Part shown: one piece after another, positions 1-9,193 of the stretch | Numbering within the stretch: position 1 is the stretch's first letter | How the letters are laid out: each line of letters begins with the position of its first letter | From: Levilactobacillus cerevisiae | GTDB taxonomy: Bacteria > Bacillota > Bacilli > Lactobacillales > Lactobacillaceae | Reading direction: 5' to 3' | DNA: 64,000 nucleotides | NCBI RefSeq assembly: GCF_003946245.1 | Contig: NZ_RHNN01000009.1 | Location: forward strand, 62,001 to 126,000 | The notes under the pieces: model-generated | The model's database searches: none | What the model was told of the DNA's origin: nothing | Seen by the model: the letters and a program-made list of their open reading frames with translations, nothing else | Program-made: the position numbers and the translations under genes

Positions 1-551
1 CACAGGTGACGTCAAGTATCATTGCGGAGACTGTGCAAAAGGTTGTTCGTCCCACTATCAGGGGGCTGCAACAAGATGGTTTGTCTTTTAATGGTGTGCT
101 TTATATCGGGGGTATTATGACGCCCAATGGGGTCCAAGTAGTTGAATACAATCTACGGTTAGGAGATCCAGAAGCACAAATACTATTGCCGCAATTGCAA
201 AGTGATTTTTATCAGGCGATACTAACGTTGCTGCAAGGGAAAACGCCCGATCTTCAGTGGCAACACGCCGACACTTACCTAGGGGTGGTACTAGCAGCAC
301 CCGGGTATCCAGACAAGCCAACGACTGGAATCAGCGTGCCAACGGTGAAGGGGGCCGACTATGCCAGTGTGAATGGCACAATAGAACAGCTGCTGGGAAA
401 TGGTGGCCGTTTAATGATGGTGACCGACCATGCGCCAAGTCTGGCAGAGGCCCAGCGACGGGTCTATGCCCGTTTGTCCAAACTTGATTTAGGTGATTTG
501 ATTTATCGGACGGATATTGGTGATAAAGGGCTCGACGACAGTTCAGTGTGA
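1..551 (+). CDS. purD: Phosphoribosylamine-glycine ligase, C-terminal part (5' truncated)
   Basis: This is the C-terminal part of GAR synthetase, which joins 5-phosphoribosylamine to glycine with ATP in purine synthesis. The reading frame is already open at the window edge (codons in phase with base 3), so the N-terminus lies outside. Visible family signatures are the ATP-grasp segment [13 protein letters not shown] followed by [14 protein letters not shown], matching the PurD metal/ATP-binding region, then the C-terminal domain with [12 protein letters not shown]. The end at TGA 549-551 and the hairpin that follows suggest this is the last gene of a purine operon lying to the left. Assignment to PurD rather than another ATP-grasp enzyme is secure from these motifs. 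Confidence 0.93.
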   Translation, partial: QVTSSIIAETVQKVVRPTIRGLQQDGLSFNGVLYIGGIMTPNGVQVVEYNLRLGDPEAQILLPQLQSDFYQAILTLLQGKTPDLQWQHADTYLGVVLAAPGYPDKPTTGISVPTVKGADYASVNGTIEQLLGNGGRLMMVTDHAPSLAEAQRRVYARLSKLDLGDLIYRTDIGDKGLDDSSV

Positions 552-586
552 AGTGACCTGACGTCACCAGGGTAAAGCGTTAAGTT

Positions 587-617
587 TCGGATAGTCCCGC
601 AGCTATCCGATTTTTCT
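587..617 (+). terminator. Rho-independent terminator after purD
   Basis: An 8-bp perfect stem, TCGGATAG (587-594) with CTATCCGA (603-610), is followed by TTTTTCTTTCT. It would end the purine transcript before argR. Confidence 0.85.
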
Positions 618-762
618 TTCTGCCACTGATCTAACAAACGAAAATAAATTCGGCGTTGACTCCCGCGGGAAATAAGCAAGGTTCATTGCGTTAAAAACGA
701 ATATTTGGTACACTGACTTTATAAATATGCAGAGACATGTGGCCAAATTCCGCATCCTTTGT

Positions 763-768
763 TATACT
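763..768 (+). promoter_or_regulatory. Probable -10 box of the argR promoter
   Basis: TATACT lies 32 bases before the argR start in an AT-rich spacer that follows the purD terminator. No convincing -35 is seen. AT-rich half-palindromes such as GAAAATAAATTC near 640-651 could be ARG boxes but match the consensus poorly, so autoregulation is not asserted. Confidence 0.5.
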
Positions 769-799
769 TAATGCAATTTTATGCGGGAGGGTCGTCGTC

Positions 800-1267
800 A
801 TGAAGAAAAGTATTCGCCAAGCGCGCATCGAGCAACTCATCAATCAGTATCCCATTGGGACCCAAGAAGAATTAATGGAACACCTGGAAGAGGTTGGTAT
901 TCAGGCGACTCAGGCCACCATCTCGCGTGATATTCGGGAAATGCAAATTGTAAAGGCCCAAGATGGCCACGGCCACCTGCGTTACACGATTTTTAAGGCG
1001 GGGAATCGTAGTGAGGAAGAACATCTACGGGAGACCATCAATGAAGTGGTCACCGGCCTGACACGGGTTGAATTTGTCAATATTTTGAAAACGCTGCCGA
1101 GTAACGGGAACCTTTTAGCAGCCATCTTTGACGACCTGAATCTACCGGAGATTGCCGGTACCTTGGCCGGGCATGATACGATTTTTATTATCAGTCCGAA
1201 CGCCACAATTGCTGAAAAACTCCATGATGAGATTGCTGGAGAGATGAATCCTGAAATTATTCATTAA
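800..1267 (+). CDS. argR: Arginine repressor ArgR/AhrC family
   Basis: A 155-residue transcriptional regulator of arginine metabolism. The N-terminal winged helix runs from MKKSIRQARIEQLI to about residue 70 and includes ATQATISRDIREM, the family's recognition helix. The C-terminal hexamerisation and arginine-binding domain (about 80-150) contains GNLLAAIFDD and AGTLAGHDTIFI. The ATG at 800 is preferred over an upstream in-frame ATG at 737 because GGGAGG (785-790) stands nine bases before it and family members begin at this point. No arginine genes are adjacent, so its targets are elsewhere. A strong terminator follows, so it is monocistronic. Confidence 0.93.
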   Translation: MKKSIRQARIEQLINQYPIGTQEELMEHLEEVGIQATQATISRDIREMQIVKAQDGHGHLRYTIFKAGNRSEEEHLRETINEVVTGLTRVEFVNILKTLPSNGNLLAAIFDDLNLPEIAGTLAGHDTIFIISPNATIAEKLHDEIAGEMNPEIIH

Positions 1268-1274
1268 CGAACGT

Positions 1275-1313
1275 AAAGGCGTCACCCGCGAGACTAGTGG
1301 GTGACGCCTTTTT
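1275..1313 (+). terminator. Terminator after argR
   Basis: A 13-bp perfect stem, AAAGGCGTCACCC (1275-1287) with GGGTGACGCCTTT (1299-1311), runs into a short T tract. Confidence 0.9.
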
Positions 1314-1391
1314 CAATGGAATGGTCACTCGGTTAAGCTATTTTAAAGGTTGATAAAGATTCCAGGGATTCGTGGTTGGTAGCGCGGTTTA

Positions 1392-1400
1392 TGCTAAAAT
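1392..1400 (+). promoter_or_regulatory. Extended -10 promoter for the class A PBP gene
   Basis: TGCTAAAAT (TG, one base, TAAAAT) stands 37 bases before the start codon. The -35 is weak. The same form recurs upstream of pepF, relQ, ecsA and the adhesin gene in this window, so it appears to be a common promoter style of this genome. Confidence 0.6.
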
Positions 1401-1436
1401 AGGAGTATTACAATTGAGATAAGAAGAGGCTATTTT

Positions 1437-3530
1437 ATGAATAACCAAGAACCTAATCAGAATTTTTGGTCGGGCTTCAAAGCATACTTCAAACATTTCT
1501 GGCGGCGATTCCAAATTACCCGTTGGATCATCATTGTTGTGCTCACCATCATCTTGGTGGGCAGCGGGTATCTGACTTTTATGGCCAAGACCGCCAACGT
1601 TGGTGATTTGAAGGCCGCATTGGAAAACCCAACCCAAATTTATGACCGCAAGAATAAGAAGGCGGGGACCCTGTATTCGCAGAAAGGGACCTACGTTGCT
1701 TTAACCAAGATTTCACCTAACGTGCAAAGCGCGGTGATTTCGACTGAAGATCGGAATTTTTATCATGAACACGGTTTCTCCGTAAAGGGGATTGGCCGGG
1801 CCGTTTTTCTATACGCTAAAAATAAGATCTTACGACAAAGTTACATCAGTGGTGGGGGAAGTACCTTGACCCAGCAACTGGTGAAGAATGCCTACCTGAC
1901 GCAGGAACAGACATTTTCTCGTAAATTCAAAGAACTTTTCCTGTCCATTGAAGTCGAAAATGTTTATAGCAAGAAGGACATTCTGTCCATGTACCTGAAC
2001 AACGCCTACTTCGGCAACGGGGTCTGGGGTGTCCAGGATGCTGCCGAACGCTACTTTGGCAAATCCGCCGCAGCTTTGACGGTACCTGAGTCCGCCGTGT
2101 TGGCGGGGATGTTGACGTCGCCGAGTGCCTACAACCCGGTTGACCATCCCCAAGCGTCGCGTTCACGACGTAACGTGGTCTTGGGCTTGATGGCGGAAAC
2201 GGGTGCTATTTCAAGCTCGCAGGCCAAACAGTACCAGGCCACAGCCTTGACGACTAACGATAACTACAGTTATAAAAACTCGTACAAGTATCCTTATTTC
2301 TTCGATGCCGTCATCAATGAAGCCGTCAGCAAGTACGGCTTAACCGAATCGGAAATCATGAATAAAGGTTACAAGATTTACACGACGCTGGATCAGGCTA
2401 ATCAGACCCAGATGCAGAATCTATTTAAGAATTCGAGCTATTTCCCGGCCAATGCCAGTGATGGGACCAAAGTTCAGGCGGCCTCCATCGCCATCAATCC
2501 GGATACCGGTGGTGTGGAAGCGGTCGTCGGTGGTCGGGGCAAGCACGTGTTCCGGGGTTACAACCGGGCGACACAAATGCAACGGCAACCGGGTTCGACG
2601 ATTAAGCCGTTGGCCGTTTACACGCCAGCTCTGGAAAATGGCTACTACTACGATTCTGAATTAACCGATAAGAAGAAATCGTACGGGACTAACAATTATT
2701 CACCTAGCAACTACGGCAATGTGTATAGCGGTAAAGTGCCGATGTACCAGGCGCTTGCGCAGAGTAAGAACGCACCCGCAGTCTGGTTGTTGAATAAGAT
2801 TGGGGTCGACAAGGGTTACGATTCGGTCAAGAAATTCGGCCTGCCCGTTTCCAAGTCCGACAAGAACCTGGCGTTGGCCTTGGGTGGCTTGAAGACCGGG
2901 GTTTCACCGCAACAGTTGGCGCAGGCCTATACGGCATTTGCCAACAGCGGGACCATGACGTCCGCCCATTACATTCGTAAGATCGTTGATGCCTCCGGTA
3001 ACGTGGTGGTCGACAACTCCGACACCGAAGCTAAGCGGACCAAGGTGATGTCCAGCAAGACTGCCAAGCAGATGACCAGTATGATGATGGGCGTCTTCAA
3101 TTACGGGACTGGGGTCAGCGCTAAGCCGTACGGGTACACCATCGCCGGGAAGACCGGGAGTACCGAAGCCGATGGCGATTCGGATGCCACCCGTGACAAA
3201 TGGATTGTGGGCTACACACCAGACGTGGTCGTTGCCACCTGGGAAGGGTTCGACAACACCAGCAGCAAGCACCATTTGGAAAATGTTAGTGGTACCGGTG
3301 AAGGGCCGCTTTACCAAGCAGAAATGCAGAGCATCTTGCCGAACACCAAGGGAACGGCCTTTAACACCAAGGATGCCTCAACCATTGCCAAGGCCGAGAG
3401 CAGCGGCACGTCTTCCAGCAGTAGTAGCGATGTCTGGGATTCCGTTCAAAAGGGCATCGACAATGCGGGCAAGTCCTTTAGCAACGCCGCCAACACTGTC
3501 AAATCCTGGTGGAATTCCGTGGTCAATTAG
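1437..3530 (+). CDS. pbp2A: Class A penicillin-binding protein (PBP2A-like), bifunctional
   Basis: A 697-residue membrane-anchored peptidoglycan synthase. A short cytoplasmic tail is followed by one membrane segment (about 31-50, IIIVVLTIILVGSGYLTF). The GT51 transglycosylase domain (about 80-260) shows STEDRNFYHEHG with the catalytic Glu, GGSTLTQQLVKN and YLNNAYFGNGVWG. The transpeptidase domain (about 330-620) shows the active-site SxxK in PGSTIKP, SKN in AQSKNAPAVW, and KTGS in IAGKTGSTEAD. A Ser-rich C-terminal tail follows. Architecture matches streptococcal/lactobacillar PBP2a. It sits alone between argR and a yheA homologue and acts at the outer face of the membrane. Which class A paralogue it is (1a, 1b or 2a) is an inference. 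Confidence 0.9.
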   Translation: MNNQEPNQNFWSGFKAYFKHFWRRFQITRWIIIVVLTIILVGSGYLTFMAKTANVGDLKAALENPTQIYDRKNKKAGTLYSQKGTYVALTKISPNVQSAVISTEDRNFYHEHGFSVKGIGRAVFLYAKNKILRQSYISGGGSTLTQQLVKNAYLTQEQTFSRKFKELFLSIEVENVYSKKDILSMYLNNAYFGNGVWGVQDAAERYFGKSAAALTVPESAVLAGMLTSPSAYNPVDHPQASRSRRNVVLGLMAETGAISSSQAKQYQATALTTNDNYSYKNSYKYPYFFDAVINEAVSKYGLTESEIMNKGYKIYTTLDQANQTQMQNLFKNSSYFPANASDGTKVQAASIAINPDTGGVEAVVGGRGKHVFRGYNRATQMQRQPGSTIKPLAVYTPALENGYYYDSELTDKKKSYGTNNYSPSNYGNVYSGKVPMYQALAQSKNAPAVWLLNKIGVDKGYDSVKKFGLPVSKSDKNLALALGGLKTGVSPQQLAQAYTAFANSGTMTSAHYIRKIVDASGNVVVDNSDTEAKRTKVMSSKTAKQMTSMMMGVFNYGTGVSAKPYGYTIAGKTGSTEADGDSDATRDKWIVGYTPDVVVATWEGFDNTSSKHHLENVSGTGEGPLYQAEMQSILPNTKGTAFNTKDASTIAKAESSGTSSSSSSDVWDSVQKGIDNAGKSFSNAANTVKSWWNSVVN

Positions 3531-3590
3531 CCAAATGTGGCTGGGATGAAAGCGCCTAGCATGTTACAATGGAACATGTATTGTAAAAGA

Positions 3591-3759
3591 GAGTGGGACA
3601 AAAGGCGCTTAGCTGGCGAGCATTAAGGCTGATAGCCGAATAATCCTGGGTTTGGATTGTTTGGCTATCAGTTTTAAGCGGAGTCAGCTGCCTTTTGTCG
3701 CACGTTTCAGCAATATAGATTTGGAGATACAAAACGAGTCAGGGGTTCGTCCCAGACTC
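3591..3759 (+). repeat. RE-3 element, copy 1 (GTGGGACAAAAGGC hairpin repeat)
   Basis: A non-coding, nested inverted-repeat element. GTGGGACAAAAGGC (3593-3606) pairs with GCCTTTTGTCGCAC (3690-3703) with one mismatch. CTGATAGCC (3629-3637) pairs perfectly with GGCTATCAG (3663-3671) inside it. The right flank, including GAGATACAAAACGAGTC and TCGTCCCAGACTC, is closely matched in inverted orientation by the sequence at 20244-20327. Similar GTGGGAC hairpins are common between genes of lactobacilli from general knowledge. It lies between two unrelated plus-strand genes and ends just before the RBS of the next one. Confidence 0.7.
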
Positions 3760-3776
3760 ACTGAGGAGGAAACGTA

Positions 3777-4121
3777 ATGGCTGACAAGATGACAGAACTG
3801 GGCGCACAAGTGACCCAAGCTCTGAAAGATTCAGAACAGTATCACGCACTCGCAACAGCATTCAACGAGATGAAGGCGGACGCCGACACCTACAAGCTGT
3901 TCAAAGATTTCCAAAACATCCAATTAGACCTGCAACAGAAACAAATGGCTGGTCAAGAATTAACGGATGCTGAAATGAAGCATGCCCGCGAAGTTGCCGA
4001 CCAAGTTGGCAAAATTGACGCCATCAAGAACTTGATGGAAGCAGAACGCGGCGTCAACTCCATGTTGAACCAATTAAACAAAACGATTACACAACCCATT
4101 CAAGACATTTACGAGGGTTAA
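3777..4121 (+). CDS. yheA: YlbF/YmcA superfamily protein, YheA-like (UPF0342)
   Basis: A 114-residue, entirely helical, charged protein with no signal or membrane segment. Length and pattern (LKDSEQYHALATAFNEMKAD near the N-terminus, FKDFQNIQLDLQQKQMAGQEL in the centre) match the UPF0342/YheA branch of the YlbF/YmcA fold. In Bacillus, YlbF and YmcA (with YaaT) modulate RNase Y; the function of YheA itself is not well defined. GAGGAGG precedes the ATG by seven bases. It stands immediately before yhaO-yhaN-yhaM as in Bacillus, but a strong terminator separates it, so it is probably transcribed alone. Confidence 0.85.
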   Translation: MADKMTELGAQVTQALKDSEQYHALATAFNEMKADADTYKLFKDFQNIQLDLQQKQMAGQELTDAEMKHAREVADQVGKIDAIKNLMEAERGVNSMLNQLNKTITQPIQDIYEG

Positions 4122-4130
4122 GTTTCAGTC

Positions 4131-4183
4131 AATCGTCGGCGCAACCACTCGCTTTGGGAGGTCGGTGCGCCGACGATTTTTTC
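4131..4183 (+). terminator. Terminator after yheA
   Basis: A 13-bp perfect stem, AATCGTCGGCGCA (4131-4143) with TGCGCCGACGATT (4166-4178), is followed by a run of T. Confidence 0.92.
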
Positions 4184-4233
4184 GTTTCCGGTTCACCTCA
4201 GTCAATTAGTAAAATTCAGAATGGGAGACCCTC

Positions 4234-5448
4234 ATGAAATTTATTCACGCAGCAGATTTACATCTCGACAGTCCCTTTTTAGGGTTGACCAGCCTGCCCA
4301 GCAGCCTACTCACGACCGTGCGGCAGTCAACGTTTACCGCCGCCACCCGCGTTTTTGACCGGGCACTTGCCGAGCAGGTCGACTTCGTTATTTTGGCGGG
4401 TGACCTGTTCGATCGCGCCGAGCAGAGTGTCGCGGCTCAGGCCTATTTATTCCAGCAATTCGACCGCTTAAATAGCGCACACATCCCCGTCATCATTAGC
4501 TTTGGTAATCATGATTATTTGGCGGATCAACATCAAACGGTGGCCTATCCCGCCAACGTGACAACCTTGGGCGCCAACGTGAGCACGCATACCTTGACGC
4601 TTAATTCTGGGGAGGCCGTGGCCATCAGCGGATTTAGTTATCCCCAGCGTTGGGTCACAACGGATCAATTGGCGGACTATCCCGTTCATGCCGCTACCGA
4701 TTGGCATATTGGCGTTCTGCACGGGGCCGTGGCCACCGGTAGCGCGGACCACTACGCGCCGTTTCACGTGGCCGATATGCTAACCAAACGCTACGACTAT
4801 TGGGCGTTGGGCCACATCCATCATCATCAACTATTGACCGAGCAGCCGCCCATTTTATATGCGGGTAACACGCAGGGACGGTCCATCAACGAGACCGGAG
4901 AGAAGGGCGCGTACCTAGTGACTAGTGAGTCCGGGCGCTTGGTGCCGCAGTTCTTCACCACCGCAGAAATTTTATGGGCCACGGCGACCCTGAGGAGTGC
5001 TGCGACTGATTTACGCCAGTTAACGACGGAACTGACCGCTTGGCTCACCGAGCACGTGGCGGCCCAGTCAACCTTGACGCAACTCACGATTGCCGGCGCT
5101 ACGTTGGACGGCACTGATTTGGCCAGCGTGCGCAGTGGTGAGTGGCTCACACTCTATCAACGGACGCATGCCCGGCAGTTGAAGGCGGCGCAGCGGTATT
5201 TGATCAATGTCGTGATTGCCGCGCAACCCGCTAATCTGACTGCGCCCCAGATTGACGCAGCCTATTGGGAGCAGGGGGCCGCAACGATTTTTGCCCCGGC
5301 TAACCTGCAGACGACATTTGGCAAATTAGCGCAGGAACCCGCGTTGGCCGCGTGGTTTGCGCAACCGGCGACGCGTAGTCAGCTGACGGACCAGGCGCAA
5401 CACCTACTAGCTGAGCTTACGGGAAAGGAGGGCCACGATGAAGCTTAA
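4234..5448 (+). CDS. yhaO: SbcD/Mre11-like DNA repair exonuclease YhaO
   Basis: A 404-residue calcineurin-like metallophosphoesterase. All metal-binding motifs are present in order: HAADLHLDSP at the N-terminus, LAGDLFDR, SFGNHDY, GVLHGA and LGHIHHHQL by about residue 200. The region after 220 is the capping and partner-binding part and is less conserved. The gene overlaps the next one (yhaN) by 11 bases, indicating translational coupling. The pair resembles SbcD-SbcC/Mre11-Rad50, in which the nuclease is gated by an SMC-like ATPase; a role in DNA end processing is inferred from that family. GGGAGA precedes the ATG. Confidence 0.88.
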   Translation: MKFIHAADLHLDSPFLGLTSLPSSLLTTVRQSTFTAATRVFDRALAEQVDFVILAGDLFDRAEQSVAAQAYLFQQFDRLNSAHIPVIISFGNHDYLADQHQTVAYPANVTTLGANVSTHTLTLNSGEAVAISGFSYPQRWVTTDQLADYPVHAATDWHIGVLHGAVATGSADHYAPFHVADMLTKRYDYWALGHIHHHQLLTEQPPILYAGNTQGRSINETGEKGAYLVTSESGRLVPQFFTTAEILWATATLRSAATDLRQLTTELTAWLTEHVAAQSTLTQLTIAGATLDGTDLASVRSGEWLTLYQRTHARQLKAAQRYLINVVIAAQPANLTAPQIDAAYWEQGAATIFAPANLQTTFGKLAQEPALAAWFAQPATRSQLTDQAQHLLAELTGKEGHDEA

Positions 5449-8065
5449 CCGTTTAACAATTTATGGTTTTGGCCACTTTCACGACCGCACCTTTGATCTC
5501 TCAACGGACCTGAACTTTCTGGTGGGGCCCAACGAGGCTGGTAAATCAACCCTGACGCAATTTATCACGTCGATATTATTTGGTTTTCCCACAAAAAAAC
5601 ATCCGGTTCTCCGGTACGAGCCCCTAGATGGGAGTCGATTTGGGGGCGAAATTCAGTTCACGCAGGGGTCGGCGACCTATATCGTTACCCGGATGGATGG
5701 TCCCCGTGGCGGGAAAGTGACGCTTCATAATGAAACCACCGACCTCGAATTGCCCGCCAATCAGTTAGCCAATCTGCTGGCACCGGTGGACGCGCAGCTC
5801 TTCGCCAATGTTTACGCCATCAACGAACCGCGGTTGGGCGAGGTGTTTGCGGCATCGAAGCAGGAATTGATTGACCGGTTACGACACGTCGGTGCGGTTG
5901 GTAGTGATTTTTGGTTACAGCAGGCGCACCAGCTCGATCGCCAGGCTGATAGCCGGTATAAACCGCAGGGTCGCAATCCCATTTTGAATCAGCAACTACA
6001 GGAACACCGGGAGTTAACGGCCAAATTGGCCAAGGCCGACGCCGCTTATGATACCTATTGGCAGTTGCTGCAGGAGCAGCAAGACTTCCGGCAACAGCAA
6101 GCACAGATGCAAGCAACGCTCCGCCACCAGCGGCAGGTGACGGATCAGTTGACGCAGCAGGCTGCCCGGTGGTCCGCGTTTACGGAGTGGCAACGTCTTG
6201 GGCAACTGGCCCAGGCGCCGGTACCAAGCGGATTTACCGCCGCGGACGCTACTCAGCTCGAACAACTCCGCGGGCAGGCCACGGCCGCTGACCAAGCGTT
6301 AGCCGCTGATCAACAACGGTTACAGACGCTGCAACAAGACGCGCAACTACCGCCGTTATTTCAAGCTTATCTGCCGGTGGCAGCCCAGATGGATCCGCTT
6401 TTAGCGACGTTGACCACCACACGAACCGCTGACAGTGATCGGCAACGTTTAGCCGCGAGTCAACACGATCTTGAGGAGCGAGCCGGTACCATCGAAGCGC
6501 AGTACGCCACCAACGGCCAGATGCCGCGGCCGTTTTCATTGACGACCACACAGCAGGTGGCAGCACTGCAGGAGCGGTTGACGACGGCCAGTCAGAAACG
6601 CCGTCGACTCCAACAACAACTGAATCAATTAAACGAACGTTTCCAGCAACAACAGCCTGTCCGGCAGCAGCAACGCAATCCGCTAGCCGATAAACAAATT
6701 ATTTGGTTGGCCGTGGGGCTGATTGTGTTAATTGGTTCGCTATTTCTTCCGGGAACCTTGTTCAAACTAGTTGGTGCCTTACTCGGGGTCGCAGTGGGGT
6801 ACTACGGTGTCTTTTTGGTCGACAGCAGCACCCCTGCCAGTCGGGAGCACGACGAATTGACCGCGGACATTCGGGACGTTCAGGCCCAATTACGTGAAGG
6901 CGGCCATTTGGTAGATGACTTGAACAATCAGTTAGACGTCATCGGTGATGCGCACGGCCTGGGCGACTTGCCCACCGAACAGTGGTCCGCCGCGCAGGCC
7001 GCCATCACCGAGTGGGAACGCCTATCCCATCAAATGGAGGCCACTCACGCACAGCTGGTGAAGGCACAACAACAGGTCGCCAACTTCTTGACCGCGGTGG
7101 GAGCGGCATTACCCAGCCTTGCCGGTGAAAATTTCCAGACGGTCGCGCCCCAACTGGCAGAACTGCAGACGTTGAAGCAAGCCATTCAAAATCAAGCGGG
7201 CGACCTGGCCACCGTTGCCGAACGGTTGAAGACCGACCAAATCACGGCTGATCAGGCGCAGCAAGCACTCGCCGCCTTCCTCAGCACGCGGAATCTCCGC
7301 AGTGTGACGGCGTTTTACGACCACTACCAGGCACAGCGGGAGCGCCACAATCAAGCGGAACAGCGCACGGCATTAGCCACACAAATTGGTGCCGAGAACT
7401 TGACGGCACTCCAACAGGTGACGGATCAGACGAGCTTGACACAGGCGGTCCAGGCTGCCCAAACGCAGCAGGCTCAAACGCAACAGGCGCTGGATTTAAC
7501 GACAGCCAAGTTGGCTACACTAGCCGGGCAGCTCACCCATTTAACGGCGAGCGGCACCCAGGCCACGTTGCGGCAACGACTGGCCAATTTGGAAACGCAA
7601 ATGGTGGCGACCACCCAAGACTGGTTGGTCCAGCGACTCGTCAGTCAGTGGATTGCGGCGACCCTCGCTGCCGCTTCCGGCGACCGTTTGCCACAAATTG
7701 TCACCCAAGCCAGCAATTTTTATGGTAAATTAACTGAAAACCGGTATACTGAAATTGAGTTGACAGCGGATACACTCCGGGTAAAACGGGCGGATGGCGC
7801 GTGGCGGACGGTTGGCCAATTGTCACGGGGAACGGCGGAACAACTCGACCTCGCCGTCAAGTTGGCCTTCGCCGTGGTGATGCAACAACAGGTCGCCATG
7901 CCCTTGGTGATTGACGACGGCTTCGTGAACTTTGATGCCCAGCGCCGGCAAGCGGCCTATGCGTTACTGGCAGAGATTAGCCAGCACGTGCAAATTATTT
8001 TCCTGACGGCAGATACCGCTGTTGAACAGTTAAGAACGGGTAATTTAATTCGGTTAAATGACTAG
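5438..8065 (+). CDS. yhaN: SMC/Rad50-like AAA ATPase YhaN with an internal hydrophobic hairpin
   Basis: An 875-residue ATPase partner of YhaO. The N-terminus has YGFGHFHDRTFDL and a Walker A, VGPNEAGKSTLTQF. Long Gln/Ala-rich coiled coils fill about 170-420 and 480-740. The C-terminal lobe has the ABC signature LSRGTAEQLDLAVK and Walker B PLVIDDGFVNFD. Between the coiled coils, about residues 423-465, two hydrophobic segments (IWLAVGLIVLIGSLFL and LVGALLGVAVGYYGVFLV) replace the zinc-hook tip of Rad50 and look membrane-embedded. This suggests a nuclease complex tethered at the membrane by the coiled-coil tip; tethering is inference. Confidence 0.87.
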   Translation: MKLNRLTIYGFGHFHDRTFDLSTDLNFLVGPNEAGKSTLTQFITSILFGFPTKKHPVLRYEPLDGSRFGGEIQFTQGSATYIVTRMDGPRGGKVTLHNETTDLELPANQLANLLAPVDAQLFANVYAINEPRLGEVFAASKQELIDRLRHVGAVGSDFWLQQAHQLDRQADSRYKPQGRNPILNQQLQEHRELTAKLAKADAAYDTYWQLLQEQQDFRQQQAQMQATLRHQRQVTDQLTQQAARWSAFTEWQRLGQLAQAPVPSGFTAADATQLEQLRGQATAADQALAADQQRLQTLQQDAQLPPLFQAYLPVAAQMDPLLATLTTTRTADSDRQRLAASQHDLEERAGTIEAQYATNGQMPRPFSLTTTQQVAALQERLTTASQKRRRLQQQLNQLNERFQQQQPVRQQQRNPLADKQIIWLAVGLIVLIGSLFLPGTLFKLVGALLGVAVGYYGVFLVDSSTPASREHDELTADIRDVQAQLREGGHLVDDLNNQLDVIGDAHGLGDLPTEQWSAAQAAITEWERLSHQMEATHAQLVKAQQQVANFLTAVGAALPSLAGENFQTVAPQLAELQTLKQAIQNQAGDLATVAERLKTDQITADQAQQALAAFLSTRNLRSVTAFYDHYQAQRERHNQAEQRTALATQIGAENLTALQQVTDQTSLTQAVQAAQTQQAQTQQALDLTTAKLATLAGQLTHLTASGTQATLRQRLANLETQMVATTQDWLVQRLVSQWIAATLAAASGDRLPQIVTQASNFYGKLTENRYTEIELTADTLRVKRADGAWRTVGQLSRGTAEQLDLAVKLAFAVVMQQQVAMPLVIDDGFVNFDAQRRQAAYALLAEISQHVQIIFLTADTAVEQLRTGNLIRLND

Positions 8066-8076
8066 GAGGGACTCAC

Positions 8077-9054
8077 ATGGCGGCAACGAAACAATTAATG
8101 GACTACGGAGTCGACGAGGCGGTTGACCTCTTCGTCCTCCTGAAAGCGGCAGACGTGCGCACGGCCAAGAATGGCAAGCAGTACATCGCCTTGGTATTTG
8201 AAGATCAGTCGGGAGAAATCTCGGGCAAATATTGGGACGCCTCACCGGATGACATCGAAAACTATGTCGCTGGTAAGGTCGTTCATTTACAAGGCAAACG
8301 CGAAAACTATCAAACGCATCCACAGATCAAGATTCTCCATTTACGCTTGACGCATCCGGGTGAGCTCAGCGACCCCAACGCCTTTATCGAACAGGCGCCC
8401 ATGAGTCGCGCAGAGATGGAAGAATACATCACCCAGACCATTTTTGAGATTACCCAGCCAACCTGGAACCGGCTGGTGCGCAAGTTGATCAGTGAGTACG
8501 CAGACAAGTTCTATACGTACCCGGCGGCCAAGAGCAATCATCACGCCTTTCAGGGTGGATTAGCGTTTCACACGATTTCCATTTTAAAATTAGCGCATTC
8601 AGTGGTGAAGCAATATCCCGATTTGGACGCGCCACTACTCTTCGCCGGCGCTATCCTGCACGATTTGGGTAAGACGATTGAACTGTCCGGACCCAAGTCG
8701 ACGGTGTACACGTTGGCCGGCAATCTAGTCGGGCACATTGTCCTGATTGATGGCGAATTGGTGCGCGCCTGCGATACGTTGAAATTGGATCCGCAAGCCG
8801 AAGACGTCTTGTTGTTGCGGCACATGATTTTGAGTCACCACGGCTTGTTGGAATACGGTTCGCCAGTTCGGCCAGCTCTGAAAGAGGCGGATGTGCTCCA
8901 TCAATTGGACGAACTCGATGCCTCCATCATGATGTTGGACACGGTTGTCGAACACACGGAACCGGGTGAATTCTCGGAACGGGTCTTTGCTATGGACGGC
9001 CGGCGCTTCTACCGGCCATCAACGACCACCCCTCAGCCACCAACCGCGGAGTAA
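8077..9054 (+). CDS. yhaM: 3'-5' exoribonuclease YhaM (OB fold plus HD domain)
   Basis: A 325-residue nuclease. An N-terminal OB-fold (about 15-95, with DQSGEISGKYWDAS) binds nucleic acid. The HD domain (about 155-290) carries HHAFQGGLAFHT and the metal-binding LHDLGK, then LRHMILSHHG. Bacillus YhaM degrades RNA 3'-5' and ssDNA. AGGAGG stands just before the ATG, 12 bases after yhaN ends, so yhaO-yhaN-yhaM form an operon. Transcription ends at a hairpin 40 bases downstream, facing prsA. Confidence 0.92.
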   Translation: MAATKQLMDYGVDEAVDLFVLLKAADVRTAKNGKQYIALVFEDQSGEISGKYWDASPDDIENYVAGKVVHLQGKRENYQTHPQIKILHLRLTHPGELSDPNAFIEQAPMSRAEMEEYITQTIFEITQPTWNRLVRKLISEYADKFYTYPAAKSNHHAFQGGLAFHTISILKLAHSVVKQYPDLDAPLLFAGAILHDLGKTIELSGPKSTVYTLAGNLVGHIVLIDGELVRACDTLKLDPQAEDVLLLRHMILSHHGLLEYGSPVRPALKEADVLHQLDELDASIMMLDTVVEHTEPGEFSERVFAMDGRRFYRPSTTTPQPPTAE

Positions 9055-9090
9055 GCGGGTAGGGTGTCCGAATTTTAAAAACGTTACGTT

Positions 9091-9126
9091 GACTCACTTC
9101 AGAATCTGGAGTGGGTCTTTTTTTCG
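9091..9126 (+). terminator. Terminator after yhaM
   Basis: GACTCACT (9091-9098) pairs with AGTGGGTC, allowing one G-T pair, followed by a run of T. Confidence 0.75.
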
Positions 9127-9143
9127 TAAGAAATCAGCCCCAC

Positions 9144-9176
9144 AGAAAAAGGGCACCAACCCGAAGGTCAGTGCCC
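9144..9176 (-). terminator. Terminator after prsA
   Basis: Read on the minus strand, GGGCAC...GTGCCC forms a stem followed by TTTTT. It is separate from the plus-strand terminator at 9091-9126 and insulates the convergent pair. Confidence 0.8.
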
Positions 9177-9193
9177 CAAACGTTATCGTTTAA

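Noticed and set aside
639-651. ARG box upstream of argR
   Set aside because: GAAAATAAATTC only loosely resembles an ARG half-site, and no second half-site with correct spacing is clear.
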